Shown here one piece after another: positions 19,289 to 28,446 of a stretch of DNA of 64,000 nt. The stretch's first letter is position 1; the number at the start of each line of letters is the position of its first letter. Location of the stretch: NCBI RefSeq assembly GCF_001507855.1, contig NZ_LGEN01000012.1, positions 1 to 64,000 of the forward strand, read 5' to 3'. The position numbers were made by a program, and so were the translations under genes. Source of the stretch: Halomonas sp. 54_146. Lineage in GTDB: Bacteria > Pseudomonadota > Gammaproteobacteria > Pseudomonadales > Halomonadaceae. The notes under the pieces were generated by a model, which saw only the letters and a list, made by a program, of their open reading frames with translations, was not told the DNA's origin and did no database searches.

Positions 19289-19618
19289 ATGCCGAAACCT
19301 ACTAACATTACGGGCACCGTCGCTGACGGTGCCGTCGATCTCATCGAAAAAGTCTCAAGCCCGGCGTCGCGAGCAGGCTCCGCTGTCGAGCGCGCCGGCC
19401 GCATGCTTGAAGAAAACGTTGATCCAGAAGTCATTGCATTACAAATGACGAAAAACAGCCCGAATGGCAAGCGCTATACCGCTGACAAAGTCTTGGCGTA
19501 TGGCGACCTTTATGAGGACTCGAAGACCAAAGCTCCTCTAACTGCCAAGCAAACCCGCGCGATCATCAAAGATCAGCGCGCCCAGCAGGGAAACGACAGC
19601 GAGCCCGTGCTCGCCTGA
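19289..19618 (+). CDS. hypothetical protein upstream of hamA
   Basis: This protein of 109 residues is not recognised. It is mostly helical, hydrophilic and basic in its second half (TKNSPNGKRYTADKVLAYGD, TAKQTRAIIKDQ), which would suit nucleic acid binding. It has no signal peptide or membrane segment. It has an AAGGA ribosome site and lies 48 bp after the HTH gene and 81 bp before hamA, in the same direction, so it is probably co-transcribed with them. Confidence 0.5.
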   Translation: MPKPTNITGTVADGAVDLIEKVSSPASRAGSAVERAGRMLEENVDPEVIALQMTKNSPNGKRYTADKVLAYGDLYEDSKTKAPLTAKQTRAIIKDQRAQQGNDSEPVLA

Positions 19619-19699
19619 ATATTGAAGTCGTCACGGTGTGCTCGCTGGTACTCCATGACCGCTATCAGAACTGAAACTGATTGATCGGGGAGTAGCATC

Positions 19700-20482
19700 G
19701 TGGGGCTATATGGGAAGTGGTGCGAGCCCACCAAAGAAAAAAACAAACGCAAGCATTACTGGACCTATGTTGAGAAGGATGGCGGCCGCGACGAAATCCG
19801 CGATGACCTCGTAGAGACCATCCGCTCACACTACGATCGACTCGAACGCATTGCTGAAGATGTGAAACGACTCGGATACGAGGTCGCCAGTGAAATCCTC
19901 AACGCTGCGATGCCTCAAACGACCAAGGGTCGCTCCGGCGACCTCGGTGAGATTCTCGCGACCGAACTGGTCGAGGAAGAGGTCGGTCTTCGTGTTCCCG
20001 TGCGCCGACTTCGCTACAAGGACGGCCGCAACATGGCCATGCGCGGCGACGACTTTATCGGCGCCGGATACGACGGCAAGGGTGAGAAGCTCTGGCTCTT
20101 GAAGGGGGAAGCCAAGAGTAACAAGGTACTGGGCAAGACCACAGTCACGAGCGCTCGCAAGGTACTCAACCGTGATAGCGGCCGTTGTACGCCCGACTCG
20201 TTGTTGTTCGTTGCAAATCGCCTGCTGGAAAGCGACGACCTAGATGACAACGATCTGGGTCGCAGCCTTCGCGATGAGGTTGGCCTGAAGTCGTTACATG
20301 CTGATCGCATTGACCACATGCTTTTCACAGTTTCGGGCAACGGCCCACACGCCTCTCTGAAAGATGATCTCGACGCAGCTGAGGCTAATCGGGACCATTA
20401 TGTCGTGAACATACACGTCGAAGATCACCAAGACTTCATCGCAACTATGTACATCGAGGCAGAAAATCTTGGAGACGATTGA
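19700..20482 (+). CDS. hamA: HamA-like nuclease effector (DUF1837), Hachiman-type defence
   Basis: The 260-residue protein has the layout of the DUF1837/HamA family. Residues about 79-140 hold a PD-(D/E)xK-like core: GDLGEILATE (80-89), RGDDFIG (115-121) and LLKGEAKS (133-140) with the E-x-K pair E137/K139. In characterised Hachiman systems HamA is a DNase held inactive by the HamB helicase and released when HamB senses damaged or phage DNA. The GTG start follows GGGGAG by 7 nt. The gene overlaps hamB by 14 nt, which suggests coupled translation and complex formation. Family assignment is from recognised motifs, not a search. Confidence 0.8.
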   Translation: MGLYGKWCEPTKEKNKRKHYWTYVEKDGGRDEIRDDLVETIRSHYDRLERIAEDVKRLGYEVASEILNAAMPQTTKGRSGDLGEILATELVEEEVGLRVPVRRLRYKDGRNMAMRGDDFIGAGYDGKGEKLWLLKGEAKSNKVLGKTTVTSARKVLNRDSGRCTPDSLLFVANRLLESDDLDDNDLGRSLRDEVGLKSLHADRIDHMLFTVSGNGPHASLKDDLDAAEANRDHYVVNIHVEDHQDFIATMYIEAENLGDD

Positions 20483-23400
20483 CGAACTAACTGAGTTCCT
20501 GACGACGGCGACCGCTGACGGCATTCTTGGGCGCCTTCTCTATCGTGGCGCCGCTTGGTCACTCATGCGCGAGGAAGGTGTGCTACCGGAGAACGCCCCT
20601 CCTCTTGGCGCGACAATTGAAACAGATCTCGCCGAGCATGGCTTCGCCTTGCTACGAGGCGCAATGGCCATGCGCGCCCAGGCAGGTACTTCAGAACTGA
20701 CCAGCAAAGCCTTCGAGCGCGCCGCGAACGCGTTTGAAGCCTTAGTGCGTAATGGTGACCCTGAGGCCCCAGATCGCGGCTTCCGTCGAACAGTGGCCGC
20801 CGCTGCCTACCATCTGGCCGGCTTCTCGGCCGTCGCCTATTCATTGTTCAATGAGATGACCAATGACCTCAACACCTCGCCTGGCGAAACGGCGATCCGC
20901 TATCTGATTCTACGGGATCTCGATCAATTACGTGATTTCGTTCGCGAATGGCTCGGCGACGAGGCTCATACCGACGAGCAGATAGCAGAGAAGCTGCGGA
21001 GCGAAGCCCCTGACGTTGACGAAGCGCTGTCGACCATTCTCAACACAACGATTTGCCGAGCCCTGGCGTTTTTCGACTTCGCACTTGAAACTGGAGAACC
21101 TGAGCTAGCCGAAAACTCACGGGTCTTGCTCGACAATGCCGTCAGCTTGGCAAACAACGCTGAGAATGTTCCGCTGTGGTGGATCTCGAACCTCTGCGGT
21201 CATCTGATCGACGACCTTTGGCAGCACTCGTTGCACCAAAACCTGCCGATCGAGCCGCCGGAGGGTTCCGAAGAAAAATACCCAGACTTGCGCCGACTAT
21301 TCATCTCGTCGCTCTACACGCGGAAGACGTCCGAGGTAGAGCTATGGCCATCGCAGCGCGAAGCGGCCCAGCGTTCCACAGACGTGACTGACGACCTTGT
21401 CGTCGCCTTGCCGACCAGCGCTGGAAAGACACGAGTGGCTGAGATCGCCGCGCTGATGACTCTTTCGTCGGCTCGCCGGGTGCTGGTGGTCACTCCGCTG
21501 CGTGCGCTTTCGGCGCAGACCGAGCGCTCCTTCAGAAAGACCTTCGCACCGCTCGGCTTCAGCGTTTCCTCCCTTTACGGCGCCAGCGGCCTTTCGGCAG
21601 GCGATGAAGACGCGTTGCGCACCCGTGAAATCATTATCGCAACGCCCGAAAAGCTCGATTTCGCCCTGCGAAGTGACCCATCACTAATCGATGATGTTGG
21701 CCTTATCGTCCTCGACGAAGGTCATATGATCGGTCCGAGCGAGCGTGAGATCCGCTACGAGACGCTGGTGCAACGCCTGCTTCGGCGAGCCGATACTAGC
21801 GAGCGCCGAATTGTATGTCTCTCAGCGATCCTGCCCAGTGGCGATGAACTGGACGATCTTACCGCATGGATACGCTCCGACGAACCCGGCGAACCCGTGC
21901 TTTCCGACTGGCGCCCCACGCGGCAGCGATTCGGTGCGCTTACCTGGCGAGGAAATGATGCGCTGCTTCGGCTCGACCTCGACGACGACGGTCCTTTCCT
22001 CGATAAATTCGTCTTACATAGGCCTGCGCGGGGTCAAGAGAAAAAGCCATATCCGCGCAAAAACTCGCATCTTGCCTTGTTCGCTGCATGGGAGTTCGCA
22101 GGCCAAGGTAAGCGGACTCTGATCTTTTCCACACAGGCGAATTGGGTCGAGAGTTACGGCAAGCAGGTCGTAGACCTTTGTAAGCGAGGCTATTTGGACT
22201 CGCTCCTGGAGGATGAGGCGTCGATCGCTCGCGCTCTAGAAGTTGGAAAGGAATGGTTGGGCGAGGCTCATCCCGCTGTAGCCAGCCTGAAGGCTGGCGT
22301 CGCCATACACCACGGCCGCCTGCCGAGTCCGTTCTTGCGCGAATTGGAAGTCCTCCTGTCCGAAGGCGTGCTGAAAGTCATTGTTGCCTCGCCAACACTT
22401 GCCCAAGGCCTGAACCTCAATGCCGCCGTTCTGCTGGTGCCCGCGCTCTACCGTGCAGGTGAGAAGATCAAGGGTGAGGAGTTCGCCAACGTTGCCGGCC
22501 GTGCGGGGCGCGCGTTCGTCGATGTCGAAGGTCTCATTGTCCACGTCATGTTTGACAAGATCGCCTGGCGAAAGAAAGAGTGGAGGAAACTGGTTGTCTC
22601 CGCCAAGGCTCGCACGCTGAAAAGTGGTCTCATCCAGATCGTTGCTAAAATCCTTGAGCGCCTGTCACGCGAGGGCGTGCTTGATCGCGACGATGCCTGG
22701 GAATATCTCGCCAACGCCCGAGAGGCATGGAGATCACCCGATGAAGAGGCCGAGATGGCCGAGCGCCTGGCCGCAGCCATGGAATACGATGCAGATAGCG
22801 ACGACGATGATGAAGGCGATGAGGACGGCGACGAGGAAAGCATCGACGAAGAGCCGTTGACTCAGATTGTCGAACGCCTCGATGCGACTGTGTTCGGTCT
22901 GATCGATGCGCTAGACGCCGATCGCGCTGACCTACCCAACCTTTTAGACGAGGCCCTCAAAGGATCGCTCTGGGCCCGCCAAATCGCCCGCGAGGACGAG
23001 AACGTCGCCCCGCTGCACAAAAGGGTGTTCGAGGCGCGCGCCGATCTCATATGGAAGGCCACCACGGTACAAGCGCGCCGCGGACATTTCGCAATGGGGG
23101 TTGGCCTAGAGGCTGGCCTCGCCATTGATGCTATGGCGGACGAGCTTGCCGAGCTCCTCGATCGAGCTGATGCTGCAGCACTGAGTGGCGACGTCGACGA
23201 ACTTGTCGACGCCCTTGGTGGTCTCGGCGAACGCCTATTGTTCATACGACCTTTCATCCCGGACAAGGCGAACGCACTGCCGGCAAATTGGAAGGACATC
23301 CTGCGCAATTGGATCTCTGGTGAGGATGTTGCCAAAATCGGGCCGCAAAATATGCGAACCGTCGAAGAGGCCTTCACCTATCGTTTGGTCTGGGCGTTGG

Positions 23401-23975
23401 AAGCTGTCCGTACCCGCCGCATGTCCCTCGGTTGGTCACCGGAGATAGTGGCGGGTGGTGCCGCGGCAGCGGTCGAAACTGGCGTTCCGCAATTTATGAT
23501 GGCGATGCTGATCCGTGCCGGCCTTCCATCACGACGTGCGGCAATGGCCGCAATAGAGGATGCTGAGCCGGTCTTCGTTACGCCGGCAGAGATGCGGGCC
23601 TGGCTCGAATCCGACGAGATCACGGCCTACACCGATGCTGGTGATTGGCCGACTCCGGACTCGGCTGCACTATGGGCGCGGTTCCGAACAGAAGCCCTCA
23701 GCAGCGGCATACAGAGATGGTCGATCAGGCATTGTAGGCGTCTACTCGATATTGGGACTGCCCCACCTGCTGGCCTCTATCGGATTGCCACCGATGAGGG
23801 TGATGGGCGAACCTGGCTAGTCACTCCAGACTATCAGCGGGTCGCCGTGTTCAAGAAGCCAGCGCTCGACCCTAAGCCCAGCCTTTTTTCGGGCCGACTG
23901 CAGGGCAATACAAAGCTTGTGGAAGTCGTGCGTATCGGTCGAGGGAAACTGCGCTGGCCACTCGCCGACACGTGA
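20469..23975 (+). CDS. hamB: HamB-like superfamily 2 helicase, Hachiman-type defence
   Basis: The 1168-residue protein has an unrecognised N-terminal helical region (1-285). Then come SF2 motifs: Q-like LWPSQREA (293-299), Walker A LPTSAGKT (314-321), VVTPLRALSAQ (340-350), DEGH (416-419), SAIL (452-455), VAIHHGRLPS (611-620), ASPTLAQGLN (640-649) and motif VI GRAGRA (687-692), all of the Ski2/HamB kind. A very acidic stretch (774-796) links this to a C-terminal region of about 370 residues. With HamA it forms the sensor of a Hachiman system. The TTG start, with GAGG 8 nt upstream, lies inside hamA; no better in-frame start precedes the conserved region, so the exact N terminus is uncertain. 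Confidence 0.8.
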   Translation: METIDELTEFLTTATADGILGRLLYRGAAWSLMREEGVLPENAPPLGATIETDLAEHGFALLRGAMAMRAQAGTSELTSKAFERAANAFEALVRNGDPEAPDRGFRRTVAAAAYHLAGFSAVAYSLFNEMTNDLNTSPGETAIRYLILRDLDQLRDFVREWLGDEAHTDEQIAEKLRSEAPDVDEALSTILNTTICRALAFFDFALETGEPELAENSRVLLDNAVSLANNAENVPLWWISNLCGHLIDDLWQHSLHQNLPIEPPEGSEEKYPDLRRLFISSLYTRKTSEVELWPSQREAAQRSTDVTDDLVVALPTSAGKTRVAEIAALMTLSSARRVLVVTPLRALSAQTERSFRKTFAPLGFSVSSLYGASGLSAGDEDALRTREIIIATPEKLDFALRSDPSLIDDVGLIVLDEGHMIGPSEREIRYETLVQRLLRRADTSERRIVCLSAILPSGDELDDLTAWIRSDEPGEPVLSDWRPTRQRFGALTWRGNDALLRLDLDDDGPFLDKFVLHRPARGQEKKPYPRKNSHLALFAAWEFAGQGKRTLIFSTQANWVESYGKQVVDLCKRGYLDSLLEDEASIARALEVGKEWLGEAHPAVASLKAGVAIHHGRLPSPFLRELEVLLSEGVLKVIVASPTLAQGLNLNAAVLLVPALYRAGEKIKGEEFANVAGRAGRAFVDVEGLIVHVMFDKIAWRKKEWRKLVVSAKARTLKSGLIQIVAKILERLSREGVLDRDDAWEYLANAREAWRSPDEEAEMAERLAAAMEYDADSDDDDEGDEDGDEESIDEEPLTQIVERLDATVFGLIDALDADRADLPNLLDEALKGSLWARQIAREDENVAPLHKRVFEARADLIWKATTVQARRGHFAMGVGLEAGLAIDAMADELAELLDRADAAALSGDVDELVDALGGLGERLLFIRPFIPDKANALPANWKDILRNWISGEDVAKIGPQNMRTVEEAFTYRLVWALEAVRTRRMSLGWSPEIVAGGAAAAVETGVPQFMMAMLIRAGLPSRRAAMAAIEDAEPVFVTPAEMRAWLESDEITAYTDAGDWPTPDSAALWARFRTEALSSGIQRWSIRHCRRLLDIGTAPPAGLYRIATDEGDGRTWLVTPDYQRVAVFKKPALDPKPSLFSGRLQGNTKLVEVVRIGRGKLRWPLADT

Positions 23976-24027
23976 AAAGGCTGTGTCTCAGTTCTTTTAC
24001 TTCAACCTATTCAACCAGAGAATCCGA

Positions 24028-25161
24028 ATGCCCTTGACAGCTTATTCCATATCAGAACAAAAGGAGGTCGACCTTGAGCAGGTCCTGAACTCCTTGTCTC
24101 GTCGCTACGAAACACGGAAACCTCTGGATGTAAATGAAATACCGGAGGAATGGCGAGCATTTCTTCGAACAGATATCGAATGCCCATGTTGTTTTGTCAC
24201 AGGCGCAGATGTTGTCCGAGAAAGTATCTCCCGTACCTCTAAGAAGGCTATACGACAAGGCTACTTCCGGTTTTCCTCTCCTGGTCATAAGCCCGAATGC
24301 GACTATGCCGGGAATGATTCTGTTGGCTTCACTCCGGAGAACCTGGTTGCTTTTGGTAAGGCGAACTCAAATCTAACCCGAGCTATTCGAGAGCTTGTAT
24401 GCAAGGGCATACAAGCAGGTGTATTTAGCCAGAAGTCCATTCGAGATATGCGAAAGTGGTTTTTCCAAAAGAAAGCCAGTGCGTTGTTTCATGTGAACCT
24501 AGACCCATGCCTTCCCAAGTGGCTAGACAACCTTCATCGTATAACCGGCCCTGTACAGCATATGTTACCCATGGAGGTACCGCTGTCAGCCGACATTGTT
24601 GCGATACCCGGCTTCGACTGGAAAACAGAAGCAACACGCGTCTTAGCTAAACGCCACATAGCCACTCTCGACACCATGCGGGAAGAGCGCCTTTGGCACA
24701 TCCACTCCCTCTCAACTCGCGTTGAGTCCCTCGCAAAGCGCTACCATGGCGAGGATGTATTCGATCCGACGGTGCTCCAAACGGAGTACACTCAAAGTAT
24801 CTCCCTTGCAAGGTTTATATCCCATAACTACGCGCCTTTGGCGTCCGCCAGCAAGAGACGTGATAACGATGTCGCTAGCTGTGTACTTGCCCTATCTGCG
24901 CTTCTTCTTTTCATAAGTGGCTGGAATCTAGCTAAATCTACAGAACTATTCGCACGCATTTCAACCACTCCAGATCAGATTGATCCCATGCTAGGCAATG
25001 TGATCGGGCTGAATCCATTCCATGACTTTGAAGCGTGGGCAATGCTCAAGAAACTTCAAGAAAGTGGATTGCCTGCGCCAGACGGACTTTCTCCTATCGA
25101 TGAGCGGAATGAGATTGAAACAGACCTCCGAGCACGATTCCAAGTTCAGTCGGGGAAATAG
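24028..25161 (+). CDS. unknown protein with Cys/His cluster, linked to the Hachiman-like pair
   Basis: This protein of 377 residues is not recognised. Near the N terminus it has Cys52, Cys54, Cys55, His87 and Cys91 (ECPCC and GHKPEC), a possible zinc site like those of CoiA-like nuclease-associated proteins. A predicted hydrophobic helix, ASCVLALSALLLFISGW, lies near residues 296-312. It starts 52 bp after hamB in the same direction. I chose ATG 24028; an in-frame GTG at 23983 has its AAGG only 2 nt away, too close to use well. The sequence is visibly poorer in GC than hamAB, so it may have a separate origin. Whether it works with HamAB is unknown. Confidence 0.6.
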   Translation: MPLTAYSISEQKEVDLEQVLNSLSRRYETRKPLDVNEIPEEWRAFLRTDIECPCCFVTGADVVRESISRTSKKAIRQGYFRFSSPGHKPECDYAGNDSVGFTPENLVAFGKANSNLTRAIRELVCKGIQAGVFSQKSIRDMRKWFFQKKASALFHVNLDPCLPKWLDNLHRITGPVQHMLPMEVPLSADIVAIPGFDWKTEATRVLAKRHIATLDTMREERLWHIHSLSTRVESLAKRYHGEDVFDPTVLQTEYTQSISLARFISHNYAPLASASKRRDNDVASCVLALSALLLFISGWNLAKSTELFARISTTPDQIDPMLGNVIGLNPFHDFEAWAMLKKLQESGLPAPDGLSPIDERNEIETDLRARFQVQSGK

Positions 25162-25227
25162 CCTGTATGGCCCCGCCGAGCGACGCACAGAGAAGAGGTA
25201 GCTGGAACGCTCCCCCCTATCCGGCTC

Positions 25228-25446
25228 CTATTTTCTTTCTCGCCTGAACCCCCTATCCCTTGCCATAAATGCTTCCAGCATATGCGGGATCAACGTCACG
25301 GCGTCGACTGCCTCTCCGTAGGTCTGGGCGTGCAGCGCGGCGTAGCGGTCAAGGTCAGTCTTCAGGCTTGCTGGGCAAACGAAAGTCAACTTGGTGGTCT
25401 GATTACTGGGTAGTGGCCCTAGACGTAGTTTTCGAGTCGTTGTCAT
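25228..25446 (-). CDS. DUF2274 protein
   Basis: This 72-residue basic protein (RKLRLGPLPSNQTTKLTF, then a helical AVTLIPHMLEAFMARDRGF segment) matches the DUF2274 family, which lies directly after trbI in Tn4371-like ICEs. It overlaps the trbI stop by 4 nt. A ribbon-helix-helix DNA-binding role is possible but not shown. It is the last backbone gene at this end. Confidence 0.8.
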   Translation of the reverse strand: MTTTRKLRLGPLPSNQTTKLTFVCPASLKTDLDRYAALHAQTYGEAVDAVTLIPHMLEAFMARDRGFRRERK

Positions 25447-26732
25447 TGTGACACTCCCTGGTTGAAGAGCAATGGCTGGTAAGGGCGGAGCACTAAGTCG
25501 CGGTTGACGATGATGCGTACAGGCAGGCCAGGCCTACTGGTCAGTGTCGGCTGAATGTTGAGGTTGCGCCGGGTCATTTCCTGGCCCACCTGATTGATAC
25601 TGTCTTGCGCACTGTCTCGGCCGGCGATGATGACACGGTCGCCATCCTGCCGGTTCTCAGGCGCAGCCAGCTCGGCGCCGACACCTAGCAGCGTCGTCAG
25701 CACGGCGCCGGCAAAGATCCGGTCCCAATGCCAGTCGACGCCATCCTCTAGGCCGGCATAGCCAGCCGGGTCGGTACCGACCAGGTTGTCCAGCGTCAGC
25801 GAGGATGTGTCGGGCAAGATGATGCGGTTCCAGATGACTTGAACCCGGCTCTGCCCATAGCTGACTTGGCTGTTGTAGCGACCCAGGATACGTGAGCCCT
25901 GCGGGATCAGCAGGTGTAGTCCGGTAGCCGTGTCGTAGATCGGCTCTGTGACTGTTGCAATCACATCGCCCGGTAGATCGGATTGGATGCCAGTCACCAG
26001 CGCTCCCGCAATGACCGTTCCAGACATGACCTGATAAGGCGAGGCTGGTAATTGCAGATTCCCGGAATTACGGATTTCAGTGGAAGCGGATTGCAGGAAC
26101 CCTTCTTTTTGGTCCTGACGATTCTGCACGGCAGTCGGATCGGCCAATTGTGCCGTTGTCGACGCTGGCCCGGCGGCCAACGGATCAAAACCCGCCAAGG
26201 TGTTTCCCATGCCTAGCACAGCAGACGGCGACGGTGCTGTGGCTGTCGTGTTGACTTGGTTTCGGTTGCCGCTCTGAAAGAATAGGGACGAAGCCGCTGC
26301 GGCCTCTGCCTCCTCTCGTAGAGCATCGGCAGGATCATGACCGGGTACCGAATAGCTGGCCACCGCTGGCTGTTGCGCGTTCACAATGGCCGGCCCCAGA
26401 TCACCCGGCAAAGGTGGCCCCAGTTCCGGTACATCGCGAGGCAATGCCGACGGCAATTTGGAATAGTCGGTGGGAAGCCGGTCCAGTTGCTCGGAGCGCG
26501 ACACACGCTCGACGTTGTACAGCTCCGTCTGCTCGCTACCCCTGCGCTGTGGCGGCTGCAATGACCAGAGTGTGGCCCCGAGCACAGCGACCGCCAGACC
26601 ACCAGTAAGGATAGCCAACGTACGCCGGTTCAGGCGTGTAATCGGACGTGGCTGGGCACGTAGTGTCACAGTGTCGGGGGGCACCTTATCCGCCTGCGGC
26701 ACGGCCCGGTTGATAGTCTCGTCCTTGCTCAT
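25443..26732 (-). CDS. trbI: TrbI/VirB10-family conjugal transfer protein
   Basis: The 429-residue protein spans the envelope and links the inner-membrane ATPases to the outer-membrane core of the mating channel. It has a short cytoplasmic N terminus, one membrane segment near residues 38-60 (TLAILTGGLAVAVLGATLW), a proline-rich periplasmic linker and the VirB10 C-terminal beta-barrel domain (GTVIAGALVTGIQSDLPG, LLIPQGSRILGRYNS). It lies 2 bp after trbG. Confidence 0.92.
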   Translation of the reverse strand: MSKDETINRAVPQADKVPPDTVTLRAQPRPITRLNRRTLAILTGGLAVAVLGATLWSLQPPQRRGSEQTELYNVERVSRSEQLDRLPTDYSKLPSALPRDVPELGPPLPGDLGPAIVNAQQPAVASYSVPGHDPADALREEAEAAAASSLFFQSGNRNQVNTTATAPSPSAVLGMGNTLAGFDPLAAGPASTTAQLADPTAVQNRQDQKEGFLQSASTEIRNSGNLQLPASPYQVMSGTVIAGALVTGIQSDLPGDVIATVTEPIYDTATGLHLLIPQGSRILGRYNSQVSYGQSRVQVIWNRIILPDTSSLTLDNLVGTDPAGYAGLEDGVDWHWDRIFAGAVLTTLLGVGAELAAPENRQDGDRVIIAGRDSAQDSINQVGQEMTRRNLNIQPTLTSRPGLPVRIIVNRDLVLRPYQPLLFNQGVSQ

Positions 26733-26734
26733 GC

Positions 26735-27727
26735 TCAGTTCCTCCGTGCCACGCCGTCAGTGCGTTCGATGCGCACCACCTCGCCTTTATCCCCGCCCAG
26801 GCGCAGTTCGGCCGCACCGAACAACCGATCGACGATGTAATACGGTGGGCGGAAGCGGTAGTTCACCAGTTGCCCATCCCCCTCGGCGCCGATCACGAAT
26901 AGAGGCGGCAGTTCGCCTTGGGCAATACCTGCCGGGAATTGGATATAGACCTTCCGGCCATCATCAAAAGCACGCAGCGGCTTCCACGGCGGCTGACTGC
27001 CGCTGATCGCGTAGCGAAAGCGTAGGTTTTCCAGCGCCAAACCAGTGTCCACGGGCGCGACCGCCTCGGCGGCCTGATTCCGACGCTGCAAGGCAAGCAT
27101 TTGATCACGCGGGTAATCCCAGGACACCGATGCCATCCACGCTTCGTCCGTTGAAGTCAGCTCCAGCAGGTACGTCCGGCGGTTGGTGGTAATGACCAAA
27201 TTGGTTTTCAGATCCGAACGGATGGGCTTGACCAGCACGTTGACACGTAACTCGTTTCCGCTACCGCTGGACGTGTCGCCCACGACCCAACGCACGGTAT
27301 CCCCGGCCGCCACCGTCACCAGTTCCTCACCCGGCTGGAGCGCAATCACCGTCACTCGTCCGACCGCCGCATAGATCTGGTACAGCGCGCCTTCGGTGAA
27401 GGGCCAGACCTGGATGGCATTGACGTAGCCCTCACGGGTTGGCGCCATTCGCGCTTCCTCATTGGCCGTGGACACACGCAGGGTTTCATCGGCGGGCTCT
27501 GACGTCGCCTCAGCCTTGTCGGTTTCCGGCAACGGCTTCAACTGCGCCGGCATCGGTAGTACCTCCGGCACCATCACCACCTCCACGGCCTTCGGTGGCT
27601 CGGGCAGTGGCTGGGCCTGTATGGCTTCATCGAGTGATATAGTCGGTGGCGGCTTCCCCTGCGTAGCGCAGCCCGACAGGACAAGCAGGGTCAATGGTAA
27701 GGCGTAAAAGTGAAAAGACGGTTTCAT
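26735..27727 (-). CDS. trbG: TrbG/VirB9-family conjugal transfer protein
   Basis: The 330-residue protein has a lipoprotein signal (LLVLSGC, lipobox Cys near residue 19) and a proline-rich stretch. The VirB9-like outer-membrane core domain follows, with YQIYAAVGRVTVIALQPGEE in its first half and the C-terminal RPPYYIVDRLFGAAELRLG. With TrbI it builds the outer core complex of the type IV secretion channel. It overlaps trbF by 4 nt. Confidence 0.92.
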   Translation of the reverse strand: MKPSFHFYALPLTLLVLSGCATQGKPPPTISLDEAIQAQPLPEPPKAVEVVMVPEVLPMPAQLKPLPETDKAEATSEPADETLRVSTANEEARMAPTREGYVNAIQVWPFTEGALYQIYAAVGRVTVIALQPGEELVTVAAGDTVRWVVGDTSSGSGNELRVNVLVKPIRSDLKTNLVITTNRRTYLLELTSTDEAWMASVSWDYPRDQMLALQRRNQAAEAVAPVDTGLALENLRFRYAISGSQPPWKPLRAFDDGRKVYIQFPAGIAQGELPPLFVIGAEGDGQLVNYRFRPPYYIVDRLFGAAELRLGGDKGEVVRIERTDGVARRN

Positions 27728-28428
27728 GGCCGGGCTCCTTCGGACGTATCCAGTTCACGGCTCCACGACAGACCATTGACGTAGATGCCCACGGGGTTAC
27801 TGCGCAAGCGATCCTCGGTGCGCGGGGGTTGCAGCACGATGGACACCACCGCCGTCCATCGCTCCAGCCCGGCAGCCGCGCCATTGACGTAGCGGCGTTC
27901 TGTCCAGCGCACGTTGAACGACGTGTCGCTGGCGCGCACGACGCTGGTGATCTGCACCGTCACTGACTCGCGACCGATGCGGGCGAACGGGTCGTTGGTG
28001 CGGGCGTAGTCGTTGAGCACCGCCGCACCGCGATCGGTGGTGTAGTCGTAGGCATCGAGCCAGTTCTGTCGCACCACGATCGGGTCGATGGACAGCGAGC
28101 GCACCATCGTGATGAAGCGTGCGATGTGGTGCGCCGTCTGCGCATCGTTAGGCCGGTAAGGCGTAGCGGCTTCACCCACGGCTCGCACTTGTCCGGCCTG
28201 ATCCACCTCCACCACATAGGGCGTGACGATGGACTGCGCTGAACGCCACAACAGGCCACCGGCCATCAACAACGCAAGCACCAGGCAGCCGAAGGCCATT
28301 AATCGCCAGTTCTTCGCTTGCACGCGGGCCGAGCCGATGCGCTCATCCCACACCTGGGCGGCGGATTGGTAAGGGGTGGCTGGTTGCGGCGATTCCGCAT
28401 AGCGCACCCTGGGTCGTTTGAATCGCAT
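27724..28428 (-). CDS. trbF: TrbF/VirB8-family conjugal transfer protein
   Basis: The 234-residue inner-membrane protein has one N-terminal membrane segment (about residues 42-62, WRLMAFGCLVLALLMAGGLL) and a periplasmic VirB8-like domain that begins with YVVEVDQAGQVRAVG. It acts as an assembly factor of the channel. It starts 18 bp after the trbL gene start region in operon order (trbL, trbF, trbG, trbI). Confidence 0.92.
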   Translation of the reverse strand: MRFKRPRVRYAESPQPATPYQSAAQVWDERIGSARVQAKNWRLMAFGCLVLALLMAGGLLWRSAQSIVTPYVVEVDQAGQVRAVGEAATPYRPNDAQTAHHIARFITMVRSLSIDPIVVRQNWLDAYDYTTDRGAAVLNDYARTNDPFARIGRESVTVQITSVVRASDTSFNVRWTERRYVNGAAAGLERWTAVVSIVLQPPRTEDRLRSNPVGIYVNGLSWSRELDTSEGARP

Positions 28429-28446
28429 GGGTGGTCTCCTTAAAGG

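Noticed and set aside
25162-25227. Tn4371-type attachment site after the DUF2274 gene
   Set aside because: The expected TTTTTCAT-like core was not seen here, and no matching direct repeat was found at another position.
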